The translations under genes were made by a program, and so were the position numbers. Shown one piece after another: positions 17,665 to 28,010 of a stretch of DNA of 64,000 nt (the first letter of the stretch is position 1; each line of letters begins with the position of its first letter). The notes beneath the pieces were generated by a model. That model was given only the letters and a program-made list of their open reading frames with translations, did not search any database and was not told the DNA's origin. The DNA is from Alphaproteobacteria bacterium. GTDB taxonomy: Bacteria; Pseudomonadota; Alphaproteobacteria; UBA7985; JAUIBT01. The stretch is from assembly GCA_030428255.1 (NCBI GenBank), contig JAUIBT010000012.1:43366-107365 (forward strand). Reading direction: 5' to 3'.

Positions 17665-19824
17665 ATGCTTCAGACTGCACCCCAGGCAATGACGGGCGGC
17701 TCGCGTCGCGCTGCTGCACAGCGCCTTGAGGCGGGCCGCCCCTATCCTCTGGGTACACAGTTCGACGGCCAGGGCGTCAACTTCGCGCTCTTCTCTGCCC
17801 ACGCCGAGCGAGTCTTGCTCTGCCTATTTGATGCAGAAGGCGGGCAGGAGACCGCGCGCTTTGCCCTGCCAGAGCGCTCGGGCGATATCTGGCACGGCTA
17901 CCTGCCAGGCCTCACGCCCGGCCAAGCCTACGGTTATCGTGTCGAGGGGCCCTATGCGCCCGAACACGGCCACCGCTTTAACCCGAACAAGCTGCTGCTG
18001 GACCCTTATGCACGGCGCTGGCTGGGCCAGGTTGGCGACCATGCGGCGCTGACAGGTTACGACAGTGCAGGCGGCGGCGATGACACCAGCTTTTGCAGCC
18101 TCGACAGTGCAGCCTACATACCCAAGGCGCTGGTCTGGGACCCAGCCGACTACCCGCTGGCCGATCACCGCTTGCCCCCGTTGGCCCCAAGCGAGCGCCG
18201 CCGCCCGATCTATGAAGCGCACGTCAAGGGCCTGACCCACTGCCACCCCGCCATCCCTGACGACCAACGCGGCACCTACGAGGCGCTGGCCCACCCGGCC
18301 ATGCTGGCGCACTACAAAGCGCTGAGCCTGGGCGCGATCGAGCTGTTGCCGGTCCAGGCCTTTGCCGACGAGCGCGCCTTGCTGCGCCGCGGCCTGACCA
18401 ACTACTGGGGCTATAATACTCTGGGCTTTTTCGCTCTTGAGCCGCGCTATGAGGGGCCTGCTGGCCCGGCAGGCTTTCAGCAAGCCGTGCGGCGGCTTCA
18501 CCGGCAAGGGCTGCGGGTCATCTTGGATGTGGTCTATAACCACTCGGCCGAGAGCGACGAATTGGGACCGACGCTGAGTTTTCGCGGCCTCGACAATGCT
18601 TCCTATTACCGCTTGCAACCCGATCAGCCCCGCGCCTACATCAACGATACCGGATGCGGCAACACGCTGGACCTCAACCATCCGCAGGTTTTGCGGCTGG
18701 TGCTCGACAGCTTGCGCTTTTGGGTGCAGGTCATGGGCGTGGACGGCTTCCGCTTTGATCTGGCGGTCTGCATGGGCCGCGAGGGGCAGGGCTTCCGAGC
18801 CGACAGTCCCGTGTTGAGCGCCATTCGCCAAGATCCCGTTCTAAGCCAGGTGATATTGATCGCAGAGCCATGGGACGTGGGGCCGGGCGGCTACCAACTG
18901 GGCAGCTTTCCGCCCGACTTTGCCGAATGGAACGACCAATACCGCGACGCCATGCTGCGCTTTTGGCGCGGCGATCAGCATGCAGGCCAAGACTTGGCCA
19001 CGGGCCTGCTGGGCTCGGCCAACCGCTTTGACCACAGCGGTCGGCGGCCCTGGTCCAGCGTCAACTTTGTCACCGCCCACGATGGCTTCACGCTGGCCGA
19101 TGCCACCCGCTATGCCCAGCGCCACAACCTGGCCAACGGTGAGGGCAACCGCGACGGCCACCCCATGAACCACAGCGACAACTTTGGCGTTGAGGGCCCC
19201 AGCGACGATCCCGCGATCCAGGCCGCTCGCGCGCAGCGCCAGCGCAACTTGCTGACCAGTTTGGTGCTGGCGCAGGGCTGGCCCATGCTGCTCGCAGGCG
19301 ACGAGCTGGGCCACTCGCAGGGTGGCAACAACAACGCCTATTGCCAGGACAACCCCACGACCTGGCTGGATTGGCAGGCCGCAGACGGCGACTTGCTGGC
19401 CTTCGTGCAGGCCTTGCTGGCGCTGCGTGAGGCCCTGCCGGTGCTGGATCAGGCGTCCTTCTTGCACGGCCAAGACGTGGGCCAGCAGGCTCTGGAGAAC
19501 GTGGCCTGGCTGGCTGCCGACGGCGGCGCGCCCGACTGGCAGAACGACAGCCTGTCCAGTTTGGGGCTGCTGCTGCGCCAGCCGAGCGACAACGCGCTGG
19601 GGGCGGACAGCCTGCTGTGCCTCTTCCATCGGCGCCCCGAGCCACTGCGCTTTGCCTTGCCCAAGCCGCCGGCTGGCTGGCAATGGCACCGTTTGCTCGA
19701 CACCTCCAAGCCCGGCGCTGAGGCGGCGCACAAAACACCAGTCAGCGGGTCCAGCCTGAAGCTGCCCGCCGCCAGCGTCACCCTGCTGCAGCTTGAACCC
19801 GCGCCCGACGCGCATCGCGCTTAA
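17665..19824 (+). CDS. glgX: Glycogen debranching enzyme (GlgX/TreX type)
   Basis: 719 residues from the ATG at 17665, which has AGGA 5 nt upstream; a GTG at 17650 in the same frame overlaps glgA and is less likely. An N-terminal CBM48-type domain (GQGVNFALFSAHAERV) is followed by a GH13_11 barrel: nucleophile Asp about 365 in VDGFRFDLAVCMGR, acid/base Glu about 401 in LIAEPWDVGPGGY, and HDGFTLAD. The enzyme hydrolyses alpha-1,6 branches of limit dextrins left by GlgP. It lies one nucleotide after the glgA stop and 21 nt before pgm. Confidence 0.96.
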   Translation: MLQTAPQAMTGGSRRAAAQRLEAGRPYPLGTQFDGQGVNFALFSAHAERVLLCLFDAEGGQETARFALPERSGDIWHGYLPGLTPGQAYGYRVEGPYAPEHGHRFNPNKLLLDPYARRWLGQVGDHAALTGYDSAGGGDDTSFCSLDSAAYIPKALVWDPADYPLADHRLPPLAPSERRRPIYEAHVKGLTHCHPAIPDDQRGTYEALAHPAMLAHYKALSLGAIELLPVQAFADERALLRRGLTNYWGYNTLGFFALEPRYEGPAGPAGFQQAVRRLHRQGLRVILDVVYNHSAESDELGPTLSFRGLDNASYYRLQPDQPRAYINDTGCGNTLDLNHPQVLRLVLDSLRFWVQVMGVDGFRFDLAVCMGREGQGFRADSPVLSAIRQDPVLSQVILIAEPWDVGPGGYQLGSFPPDFAEWNDQYRDAMLRFWRGDQHAGQDLATGLLGSANRFDHSGRRPWSSVNFVTAHDGFTLADATRYAQRHNLANGEGNRDGHPMNHSDNFGVEGPSDDPAIQAARAQRQRNLLTSLVLAQGWPMLLAGDELGHSQGGNNNAYCQDNPTTWLDWQAADGDLLAFVQALLALREALPVLDQASFLHGQDVGQQALENVAWLAADGGAPDWQNDSLSSLGLLLRQPSDNALGADSLLCLFHRRPEPLRFALPKPPAGWQWHRLLDTSKPGAEAAHKTPVSGSSLKLPAASVTLLQLEPAPDAHRA

Positions 19825-21474
<1,650 letters not shown>

Positions 21475-21762
21475 TTTCGGGTGATTTGGTTGGCGATGGC
21501 CTGGTGTTGGCGGCGCATTTTTCCCGCTCTTGTGTCCTGCGCCCGCAGTTTCTTGCTTGGCCGTTCCACTGGTTGCTCAGGATTGCACGTCGTGCGAACG
21601 CCAAACCCGATCAATTGCTTGAGATTCTGAAGGTATCTTTGCGGCTAAATCAATAAGATAAACTTGGTTCAGTGACCATGAGGTGACGGGAAGCGCCGAA
21701 CGCGCCAACCCGTGCTCAAGCTGCGCCGGTCCTTTGGGAGCCTCAATTGACAAGGATTTATC

Positions 21763-22413
21763 ATGGCTGCACTACGAACCATTTTCATGCCCCTGCTCAT
21801 AGCCCTGAGTTTGGGTCTGCCGCTGAGCTATTCAGGACCAGCGCAGGCCTGCGCCTTTTGTGGCTTGGACATGTACACCATCATCAATGTTAACAACTGG
21901 GCCAGCTTGAGAGAACGGCCCTCGCGCAAAGCCCGCCGCCTGACCAAAGTCCCGCGCGGTGATCAAGTCATCGCCACCGGCTCGTATCTCGACACGGTAA
22001 GCACGATCTGGCTGGAGGTCTTCTATGACGGCGAAACCGGTTGGATTCCGGGCGATTACCTGGAGTTCAGTGGCGTCTTTGGCGAGCCCGTGGATCAGGA
22101 AGATGACAGCGATTACTTCGGTGCTGATGGCCAAGATGATGGTTACCCGCTGCAACCGACCGACATAGGGCCACAAGGCTATTTGAATGCCACCTCTTGC
22201 GGTGGTGTCGTGCGCGCACGCCCGAATATGAACAGCCGCAAAGTTGCCTCCTTACGCGAAGGCAAGCGGATCGAGATCATGGAGCGCAGCGGCGTTTGGA
22301 TGAACGGTTATGAGTGGTTCCGGATCGGCTACAACAACAACAAGGTCGGCTATCAGTGGGGCGGCATCTTGAGTGCGGACGATCAACGTGCGGGCTCTTA
22401 CATCGGTTGTTAA
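21763..22413 (+). CDS. Secreted protein with two bacterial SH3-like domains
   Basis: 216 residues with a signal peptide (about residues 1-30, hydrophobic core then AQA). The first SH3_3-type domain covers about residues 40-100 (NNWASLRERPSRKARRL ... GWIPGDYLEF) and the second about 145-215 (GVVRARPNMNSRKV ... GYQWGGIL). An acidic linker (DQEDDSDYFGADGQDD) joins them. Such domains bind peptidoglycan or surface ligands in the periplasm. It is transcribed alone behind AAGGAT, with no functional link to neighbours. Three cysteines (two near the mature N-terminus, one at the extreme C-terminus) could form a disulfide. Confidence 0.75.
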   Translation: MAALRTIFMPLLIALSLGLPLSYSGPAQACAFCGLDMYTIINVNNWASLRERPSRKARRLTKVPRGDQVIATGSYLDTVSTIWLEVFYDGETGWIPGDYLEFSGVFGEPVDQEDDSDYFGADGQDDGYPLQPTDIGPQGYLNATSCGGVVRARPNMNSRKVASLREGKRIEIMERSGVWMNGYEWFRIGYNNNKVGYQWGGILSADDQRAGSYIGC

Positions 22414-22492
22414 AGGGCCAGCGCCCGGCCTTGAGCAAACCGCGAGAAAACCGCATCACTTTTCAGTATAGATTTGCTGTAAAAACAAAGAA

Positions 22493-22536
22493 CTAGAGCG
22501 ACGGTGCTGGTGCAATGCCGGCACCCGACGCTCTAG
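22493..22536. terminator. Long imperfect hairpin between convergent genes
   Basis: CTAGAGCG at 22493-22500 pairs with CGCTCTAG at 22529-22536, and the inner segments (CGGTGCTGG / GCCGGCACC) also pair imperfectly, giving a GC-rich stem of about 19 bp. It lies between the SH3-protein gene and the convergent DMT transporter gene. There is no long T-run, so it could be a terminator or a repeated extragenic palindrome-like element. Confidence 0.5.
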
Positions 22537-22632
22537 GCCTGCGGTTTTGTTCGGCGCCAGCGCTTCGCTGAAGCCCGTCGCCCAAGACCGCGCGCCAGGG
22601 CCGTAAGACTAGGAATTCAGGATTTTAGGGAC

Positions 22633-23520
22633 TTAGGGCGCAGGCGCCGGTGCAGGCTTACCGCTGCGAGACTCGCGCCAGGAAATATAGCTGACAGCCA
22701 GCACGATGATGCTTCCGCCCAGGAACACCACGGGGTCCAGCGGCTCGCCAAACACGGTGATGCCAACAATGGTGGCCCAGACCAATTGCAAGAAAGTCAC
22801 CGGCTGGGTGATGGACACCGGCGCGCTGCGGAAGGCCAGGGTCATGCTGTAGTGTCCGCCGGTCGCCAAAGCCGCGACGCCCAACAGCAGTCCCACCTCA
22901 TGCCAGGTCGGCGTCACCCAGGCGGCCAGCGCAAAGGGGGCAAGTCCCAAGGTTACGGTCAAAGACAACATGACCACCACCACCCCGACCGGCGCAAGAT
23001 CGGTCAGGCGCTTGGCGGTCAGGTAGGACATGCCCATACAAACCGACGAAAACAGCATGGCGATGTGGCCAAGCGAAATCTCGCGAAAGCCGGGGCGTAG
23101 GATGATCAGCGCGCCGGCCAAAGCACAGAGGATGGCGGCCAGGCGGCGCAGGGCAAAGGCCTCGCCCAAAAACAGCGCCGCGCCCAATGTGACGTAGATC
23201 GGCGGCATGAGGTTTAGCGCGGTCATGTCAGCCAGGGGAATATGAACCATGGCATAGAACCAGAGAATGACCGCAATGGTATGCACCGCCCCGCGAATGG
23301 CAAACAGGCCTTTGACTTTCAGCGAAATTTTGTGGCGCAGCGCGCTGCGCATGGCCGGCAAGAGCATAACGGTGCCAATCGCGTAGCGCAGAAATGCGGC
23401 CTCGGCGGCTGGCAAGCGCGGCCCCATAAACTTGACCAACACATTTACCCCAACGAACATGAGCCCGGTGATTACCATCCAAAGGATGCCTTGCAGGGGT
23501 TGGCTAAGACGGGCGGTCAT
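22633..23520 (-). CDS. DMT-superfamily (EamA) transporter
   Basis: 295 residues from the ATG giving MTARLSQPLQGILW; an upstream in-frame start adds 21 polar residues that do not fit the family. Ten hydrophobic spans form two EamA repeats; LRYAIGTVMLLPAM and LMPPIYVTLGAALFLGEAF are family-typical. Such proteins export or import small metabolites across the inner membrane; the substrate is unknown. The C-terminus carries a short AP-rich tail. Confidence 0.85.
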   Translation of the reverse strand: MTARLSQPLQGILWMVITGLMFVGVNVLVKFMGPRLPAAEAAFLRYAIGTVMLLPAMRSALRHKISLKVKGLFAIRGAVHTIAVILWFYAMVHIPLADMTALNLMPPIYVTLGAALFLGEAFALRRLAAILCALAGALIILRPGFREISLGHIAMLFSSVCMGMSYLTAKRLTDLAPVGVVVVMLSLTVTLGLAPFALAAWVTPTWHEVGLLLGVAALATGGHYSMTLAFRSAPVSITQPVTFLQLVWATIVGITVFGEPLDPVVFLGGSIIVLAVSYISWRESRSGKPAPAPAP

Positions 23521-23632
23521 GGTCGGGCCTTTGTCGGGGATCTGGGTGGTTCTGGGCGTGAGGGCAGGGCCCGCACATCGCAAAGGTCCAAGGCTTCAGG
23601 CTTGCCACCTTTCGCGGGCGAGAGCAATGGGT

Positions 23633-23671
23633 CAAAGCAGTTGACCAAAGCAGTTGACCAAAGCAGTTGGC
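23633..23671 (+). repeat. Three tandem 13-bp repeats
   Basis: CAAAGCAGTTGAC is repeated head to tail at 23633-23645 and 23646-23658, with a third copy (last bases GGC) at 23659-23671. It lies in the 237-nt gap between the DMT transporter and racemase genes. Its 13-nt period matches repeats at 39.6 and 56.5 kb. No coding role is apparent. Confidence 0.85.
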
Positions 23672-23757
23672 GCATGCACGTGGGCAAACTAAACGGCTTG
23701 CATGGGGGCCCTGCATGCCCCTGCATGGTGCCGGGTCCCGAGTGCCCGGGCTGCGAT

Positions 23758-24492
23758 CTAGGGCAACGCGTGGGCAGTCGGTCCCACAATGGCGTTCAAA
23801 CCGGCCTCGACGTGCAGGGCGGTGCTGTCAAAGCAAGGCCGGTCGAAGTCGGCGGGCGCGACCAGCAAATCGACCTCGGTGCAGCCGAAAATGATCGCGT
23901 CGGCGGCTGCGTCCTTGGCAACGATCGCCTGATAGCGCGCCTTAGAGCTTGCCAGCGCACGGCCTTGGCACAGCTCGTCATAGATGATGCGGTGCACCTC
24001 GGCGCGGTCCCCGGGCGCAGGCACCCGCACATCCAGATCAAAGCGGCGCTGCAGATAGCCTTTGTAGAAATCTTGCTCCATGGTGAAGGCAGTGGCCAGC
24101 AGCAAAGGCCGCTTGCAACCAGCAGCCACCAGGGCGCGGCCTGTGGCCTCGGCGATGTGCAGCACCGGCAGATCCACCGCCGCCGCAACGGGCTCATAGA
24201 GCTTGTGCATGGTGTTGGTGGCGATCATCAACGCCTGGGCTCCGGCGGCTTGCAAGCCCTGGGCCGAGGCCACCAGAATGCGCTCCAAAGCCGGCCAGTC
24301 CCCGTCGTGCTGAAGCTGTGCGATCTGCGCGAACTCAAGGGAATGTAGCAGCACGGGCGCGGAGGCCAGCCCGCCGAGGCGCTGGCGCACGCCTTGATTC
24401 AGCTTTTGGTAATAGACCAGGCTGGACTCCCAGCTCATACCGCCGATCAAGCCGAGGGTTTGCAGGCGGGCCGGGGCGGGCTGAGACGTCAT
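23758..24492 (-). CDS. Aspartate/glutamate racemase family protein (YgeA/RacX-like)
   Basis: 244 residues. GLIGGMSWESSLVYYQ opens the protein as in E. coli YgeA, the first active-site block is ATNTMHK and the second is FGCTEVDLL. As I recall for YgeA-type racemases, the first catalytic position is Thr (TNTMH) rather than the Cys of classical Asp racemases, paired with the Cys of the second block; the same is seen here. Likely function: cytoplasmic amino acid racemisation of broad or Asp/Glu specificity. It starts 35 nt downstream of the XRE gene's stop on the same strand and may share its transcript. Confidence 0.85.
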   Translation of the reverse strand: MTSQPAPARLQTLGLIGGMSWESSLVYYQKLNQGVRQRLGGLASAPVLLHSLEFAQIAQLQHDGDWPALERILVASAQGLQAAGAQALMIATNTMHKLYEPVAAAVDLPVLHIAEATGRALVAAGCKRPLLLATAFTMEQDFYKGYLQRRFDLDVRVPAPGDRAEVHRIIYDELCQGRALASSKARYQAIVAKDAAADAIIFGCTEVDLLVAPADFDRPCFDSTALHVEAGLNAIVGPTAHALP

Positions 24493-24527
24493 GAAGCGGA
24501 CCTTTTGTCAGGAGTTTGGAGCCAGGG

Positions 24528-24764
24528 TTACGAGCCTTTGGGCGCGTCCGTGTCCTGATACCAGAACACCTCCTCCAGCGGCTTGTCAAACCTGCGGGCG
24601 ATCAAAAAGGCCAGCTCCAGCGAGGGTGCGTACTTGGCGTTTTCAATTGCCACGATGGTCTGACGCGTCACGCCAACGGCTTCAGCCAGGGCCTTTTGCG
24701 ACATCTCCCCGGATTCAAAGCGCAGCCGCCGGATTTGGTTGGCGACGGGCGTCTTGGCAGCCAT
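24528..24764 (-). CDS. Small XRE-family repressor
   Basis: 78 residues: a bare helix-turn-helix protein (NQIRRLRFESGEMSQKALAE ... VTRQTIVAIENAKYAPSLEL) ending in FDKPLEEVFWY, the classic short Xre type of about 65-75 residues. The start ATG lies 2 nt after the stop of the upstream membrane-protein gene, so the two are translationally linked. A longer in-frame extension upstream is read through the neighbouring gene in another frame and is not real. It probably represses its own operon through the inverted repeat at 25264-25279. Confidence 0.88.
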   Translation of the reverse strand: MAAKTPVANQIRRLRFESGEMSQKALAEAVGVTRQTIVAIENAKYAPSLELAFLIARRFDKPLEEVFWYQDTDAPKGS

Positions 24765-24766
24765 GA

Positions 24767-25216
24767 TTAGGCCCCCAGACGGTAGAGAGCTAGCTTGATG
24801 GCGACCGCCAAGACCTGGCTCGCTGCCAGGGCAAAGAACAGTGTCATCAGCGCGGCCAGCGGTTGCAACCAGCCAAAGGCCAGCCCCGCCAGCACGGCGA
24901 TGAAGGCCAGACCAAAGGCGATGAAAGCCGCCTGCATACTTTTCAGCTCCAGCAGGCGGTCGCGCTCGTCGCTGAGCACAGGCTGGCTCTCGCCGGTGAT
25001 GATGGCGTAGAGGATCGAGCCGCCGATCTCCAACACGATGGCCAGCAGGATCGCGAGGACAACAACCACCAACGCGGCTTGGGCAAAGCTGCGCAACGCC
25101 TCGCTGGTCTCCAGGCCTGCCCAAGCGATTTGGCTCTTTAGATAGATGGCAAAGCCCGTGTAGAGCGGTAGCCAGGTGATGAGGGCGATGAGAGATCGAA
25201 GTTCGGATTGAGACAT
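24767..25216 (-). CDS. Four-span membrane protein paired with an XRE repressor
   Basis: 149 residues with four hydrophobic spans (about 8-28, 44-68, 92-112 and 118-140). The second and third spans flank a charged loop, SDERDRLLELKSMQ. The arrangement of a small membrane protein carrying a DERD-type loop, followed directly by a short Xre regulator, is a recurrent two-gene module in bacteria (DUF2178-like); biochemical function is unknown. It is first in the operon and preceded by a self-regulatory-looking promoter. Confidence 0.75.
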   Translation of the reverse strand: MSQSELRSLIALITWLPLYTGFAIYLKSQIAWAGLETSEALRSFAQAALVVVVLAILLAIVLEIGGSILYAIITGESQPVLSDERDRLLELKSMQAAFIAFGLAFIAVLAGLAFGWLQPLAALMTLFFALAASQVLAVAIKLALYRLGA

Positions 25217-25260
25217 GAAACGGGGTCCTTGTTGGATGGTGTGTCGCCTTTGTGTGACTG

Positions 25261-25289
25261 TAAGTATGAAATATCATACGTGATGTCAA
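25261..25289 (-). promoter_or_regulatory. Promoter and operator of the membrane protein/XRE operon
   Basis: Reading the minus strand, TTGACA (25289-25284) is followed by a 17-nt spacer and TACTTA (25266-25261), a plausible sigma70 promoter about 45 nt before the ATG. A perfect inverted repeat, GTATGA-AATA-TCATAC (25264-25279), fills the spacer and overlaps the -10 side. This is where an autorepressor would act, and the Xre protein of this operon is the natural candidate; that link is inference. Confidence 0.6.
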
Positions 25290-25382
25290 ATAAATTTTAC
25301 ACATTGTCTGCTTTGTGCGTCATATCTTGACGCTTGGCCTTGGCCGTGCTGCCCTCGCACGAGAGGGACCAAGGAGGCCGCG

Positions 25383-26075
25383 ATGACCGACCACAACTGC
25401 GAATCCGGGCAGGTGACACACCTGGCGCGAGCGCTGAAGGCCGTCGGGCTTAGCCTGGGCGGACGCCGACTGCTGGATGTCGGCTGCGGGACGGGGGCTG
25501 CCTTGGTCGCGCTGGAGGCGCTGGGCGCGGTGGCGCCGCTTGGCCTCGACCCCCGCCTGCCAGAGCCCCCCGCTGAAGCCTGGGCTTGCGCGCGCCTGAG
25601 GCCTGGCGATGGAGCCGCACTGCCCTATGCGCCGGGCAGCTTCGACGCTCTGACCTTTTTCTTGTCGCTGCACCACATACCTCGACCCGCCCAGGCCATA
25701 AGCGAGGCTGCAAGGGTGCTGCGCCGGGGCGGTTTGGCCTGCGTGACCGAGCCGCTGGCCGAGGGCAACATGTACAATCTTGAGCGCTGGATTGATGACG
25801 AGGCCAAGGTGCGGGCGGAGGCCCAGGTCGCGCTCGATGATGCTCTGGCGACCGGGCTTTGGCGTCAGGTGGCGACGTTGCACTATCAACAAATTGAGCC
25901 CTACGACGATCTGGCCACCTTTGTTGACGAAATGCTGGCAGTTGGTGGCGATCTGGGGCAGGCGCGCTCTGGGCGCGCCAAGCAGCGTGCGCACCACTTG
26001 GCCGAGGCCTTTGCTGCGGTGCCGGACGGACGGTTCGAGCAAGGCTATCTGCTGCGGGTACTGCAGCGATGTTAG
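25383..26075 (+). CDS. Class I SAM-dependent methyltransferase
   Basis: 230 residues. Motif I LLDVGCGTGAALVALEALG (near residue 30) binds SAM, and ALPYAPGSFDALTFFLSLHH is the motif II/III region of the Methyltransf_11 group. No substrate signature is visible. It is divergent from the membrane protein/XRE operon and overlaps the start of the amidohydrolase gene by 7 nt, so the two are translationally coupled, though a functional link is not obvious. Confidence 0.85.
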   Translation: MTDHNCESGQVTHLARALKAVGLSLGGRRLLDVGCGTGAALVALEALGAVAPLGLDPRLPEPPAEAWACARLRPGDGAALPYAPGSFDALTFFLSLHHIPRPAQAISEAARVLRRGGLACVTEPLAEGNMYNLERWIDDEAKVRAEAQVALDDALATGLWRQVATLHYQQIEPYDDLATFVDEMLAVGGDLGQARSGRAKQRAHHLAEAFAAVPDGRFEQGYLLRVLQRC

Positions 26076-27829
26076 CCCTGACCCTAGTGACAACTATCCT
26101 GACCCTAGTGACAACTGCCCTAAGGCCTGCGCTGGCGTTGGTGGGGCGCCTGGCCATCGTCCTGCTGGCGGTTGCGGGGGCTTCGGTTGGCTCCGGTTGG
26201 GCCCAGACCAGCGTGTTGACCAACGCGCGCATCTTCACCCTCAATCCGCAGATGCCTTGGGCGCAGTCCCTGGCCATCGATGCAGGAGGCCAGATTGTTG
26301 CGGTGGGATCCGAGGCGCAGGTTCTGTCCCAAGCCGGTGACGGCGCGGTCCTCATTGACCTTGAGGGCATGATGGTCCTGCCCGGTTTTCAGGATGCCCA
26401 CTTGCACGCGTTGGAAGCGGGCATGAACGCGCGCCGTTGCCTGCTGGAGCCTTTTGCTGATTTGGATGACAGCTTGGACGCCATTGCGGACTGCGTTGCG
26501 CTCAGCCGAACGGCATGGGTGCAGGCTTCGGGGCTCAATATGCCGGACTTGTTGCTGAAAGACGACAATCCCCGCGCCGTGTTGGACCAGATCACGCCGC
26601 GGCGGCCGGTGCTGATTTTGGACGATATCGGGCACGCGGCCTTGGCGAATACCGCGGCGCTCAAGGCGGCGGGCTACATGAGCCTGCAAGGCAATCCGCC
26701 GGGCGGCCTGATCCTGCGCCATCCGCAAACGGGCCTGCCAAACGGCGTGGTGCTGGAAAACGCGCAACAAAAGCTGCGCAATTTAGCGGCTGAGACGGGT
26801 GAGGCGGCGGTGCAGCAGGCCTATCAGGATTTGCGCACCACGCTCGCCAAGCTGGCCGCGCTGGGCATCACCTCCATCAGCGACGCTGGGGGATACTGGC
26901 CGCAGGGTCACGTGGCGGTGTGGAACAAGGCTCTGGCCGAAGGCACTTTGACAGTGCGGGCATCCAACGTGCTGTATGTCTATCCAGACCTGCCGTTTGA
27001 CCAGCAGATGGCCCGCCTCAAGGCGCTTTACAGCAACCCGGACGGCAGCCTGTTGCGCTTCAATCAGGCCAAGATCTACGTTGACGGGATCTTGCAGCAG
27101 CGCAGCGGGGCCCTGCTGGCTCCCTATCGCGGGCACGATCAGACGCTGAGCCTTGGTGAGGCTCGCGGCTTCTTGTATTTCGAACAGGCGGCTTTGCAGG
27201 CCTATGCCAAGGCCCTGTCTCGGGCCGGGTTCCAACTGCACATGCACGTCACAGGGGATCGTGGTGCGCGCCTGGCTTTGGACGCCATCGCGCAGGCCGC
27301 GCCGGGCGCGGGGCCTCACCGTTTGACCCATATCTATCTGCTTGACCCGGCGGACTATGCGCGCTTTCGCGCGCTCGGCGTGGTGGCGGATTTCCAGCTT
27401 GCACCCTCGGCGCTGGACCCGGACTACCTGGCGGAGCTACACGACCTGCTTGGCGCGCGCGCTGAAAGCCTGATGCCCGCGGGAGCCTTGGAAGCACTGG
27501 GCGCTGAGGTTGTGATGAGCAGCGACTATGACGCCGACGAGCTGTCGCCCCTGGTCAAGATTCAGGCCGCAGTTCAGCGCCCCAAGAACGGAGCGCCCAA
27601 CGTTGAAACAGCGATCAAATGGATGACGCTCAATCCGGCGCGGCTGTTGCGCCACGCCGAGCAAACCGGCTCGCTGGAGGTAGGCAAGGCCGCCGATCTG
27701 GTGGTGCTGGAGCGCGATATCACGGCAATCCCGGTCCAGCAGATTGGCAGGGTTGAGGTGGTGGCCACCCTGCTTCAAGGCCGACCGGTGTTCGACCCCG
27801 AGGGCTGGTTCACACAGCGCGGGCGTTAA
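26069..27829 (+). CDS. Secreted or membrane-anchored amidohydrolase (YtcJ-like)
   Basis: 586 residues. A long hydrophobic N-terminus (about residues 1-46, ending SGWAQ) acts as signal peptide or anchor; its first part contains the duplicated heptad LTLVTTI/LTLVTTA, encoded by an exact 18-bp core within two 21-bp repeats. The amidohydrolase_3 domain follows: QDAHLHALE (metal-binding HxH), the lysine-containing AKIYVDGILQQRSG, and HMHVTGDRG. Relatives hydrolyse amide or formamide bonds with a divalent-metal centre; the substrate is unknown. It overlaps the methyltransferase stop. Confidence 0.85.
   Translation: MLALTLVTTILTLVTTALRPALALVGRLAIVLLAVAGASVGSGWAQTSVLTNARIFTLNPQMPWAQSLAIDAGGQIVAVGSEAQVLSQAGDGAVLIDLEGMMVLPGFQDAHLHALEAGMNARRCLLEPFADLDDSLDAIADCVALSRTAWVQASGLNMPDLLLKDDNPRAVLDQITPRRPVLILDDIGHAALANTAALKAAGYMSLQGNPPGGLILRHPQTGLPNGVVLENAQQKLRNLAAETGEAAVQQAYQDLRTTLAKLAALGITSISDAGGYWPQGHVAVWNKALAEGTLTVRASNVLYVYPDLPFDQQMARLKALYSNPDGSLLRFNQAKIYVDGILQQRSGALLAPYRGHDQTLSLGEARGFLYFEQAALQAYAKALSRAGFQLHMHVTGDRGARLALDAIAQAAPGAGPHRLTHIYLLDPADYARFRALGVVADFQLAPSALDPDYLAELHDLLGARAESLMPAGALEALGAEVVMSSDYDADELSPLVKIQAAVQRPKNGAPNVETAIKWMTLNPARLLRHAEQTGSLEVGKAADLVVLERDITAIPVQQIGRVEVVATLLQGRPVFDPEGWFTQRGR
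26078..26119 (+). repeat. In-frame 21-bp direct duplication in a signal peptide
   Basis: CTGACCCTAGTGACAACT recurs exactly at 26078 and 26099, each followed by ATC or GCC, giving two 21-bp units. It encodes the repeated heptad at the very N-terminus of the amidohydrolase. It could also mean that the true start is downstream. Confidence 0.85.
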
Positions 27830-27940
27830 CCCAGCGTCAGCTTGACTTCTGAGATTCCAGATCTGCTGGGGATTATTGCCTGCGGTGGGCCTGTCAGACA
27901 AAGCTGATAAATGAAGTATATAAGATTTATAACACCTTTA

Positions 27941-27969
27941 TTGCTATTTTCGTAAAATCAGAGTATTGA
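27941..27969 (+). promoter_or_regulatory. Candidate sigma70 promoter for the Cys-rich secreted protein
   Basis: TTGCTA (27941-27946), a 17-nt spacer and TATTGA (27964-27969) lie about 40 nt before the ATG in an unusually AT-rich 180-nt gap. This is a motif match only. Confidence 0.35.
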
Positions 27970-28010
27970 TACCGATATACAGTGATAGTTTGACAATGAG
28001 GGGTGTTATC

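Noticed and set aside
24765..25304. N-terminal extension of the Xre protein through the membrane-protein gene
   Set aside because: The extension is another frame of a clear membrane-protein gene; the conserved Xre start is at 24764.
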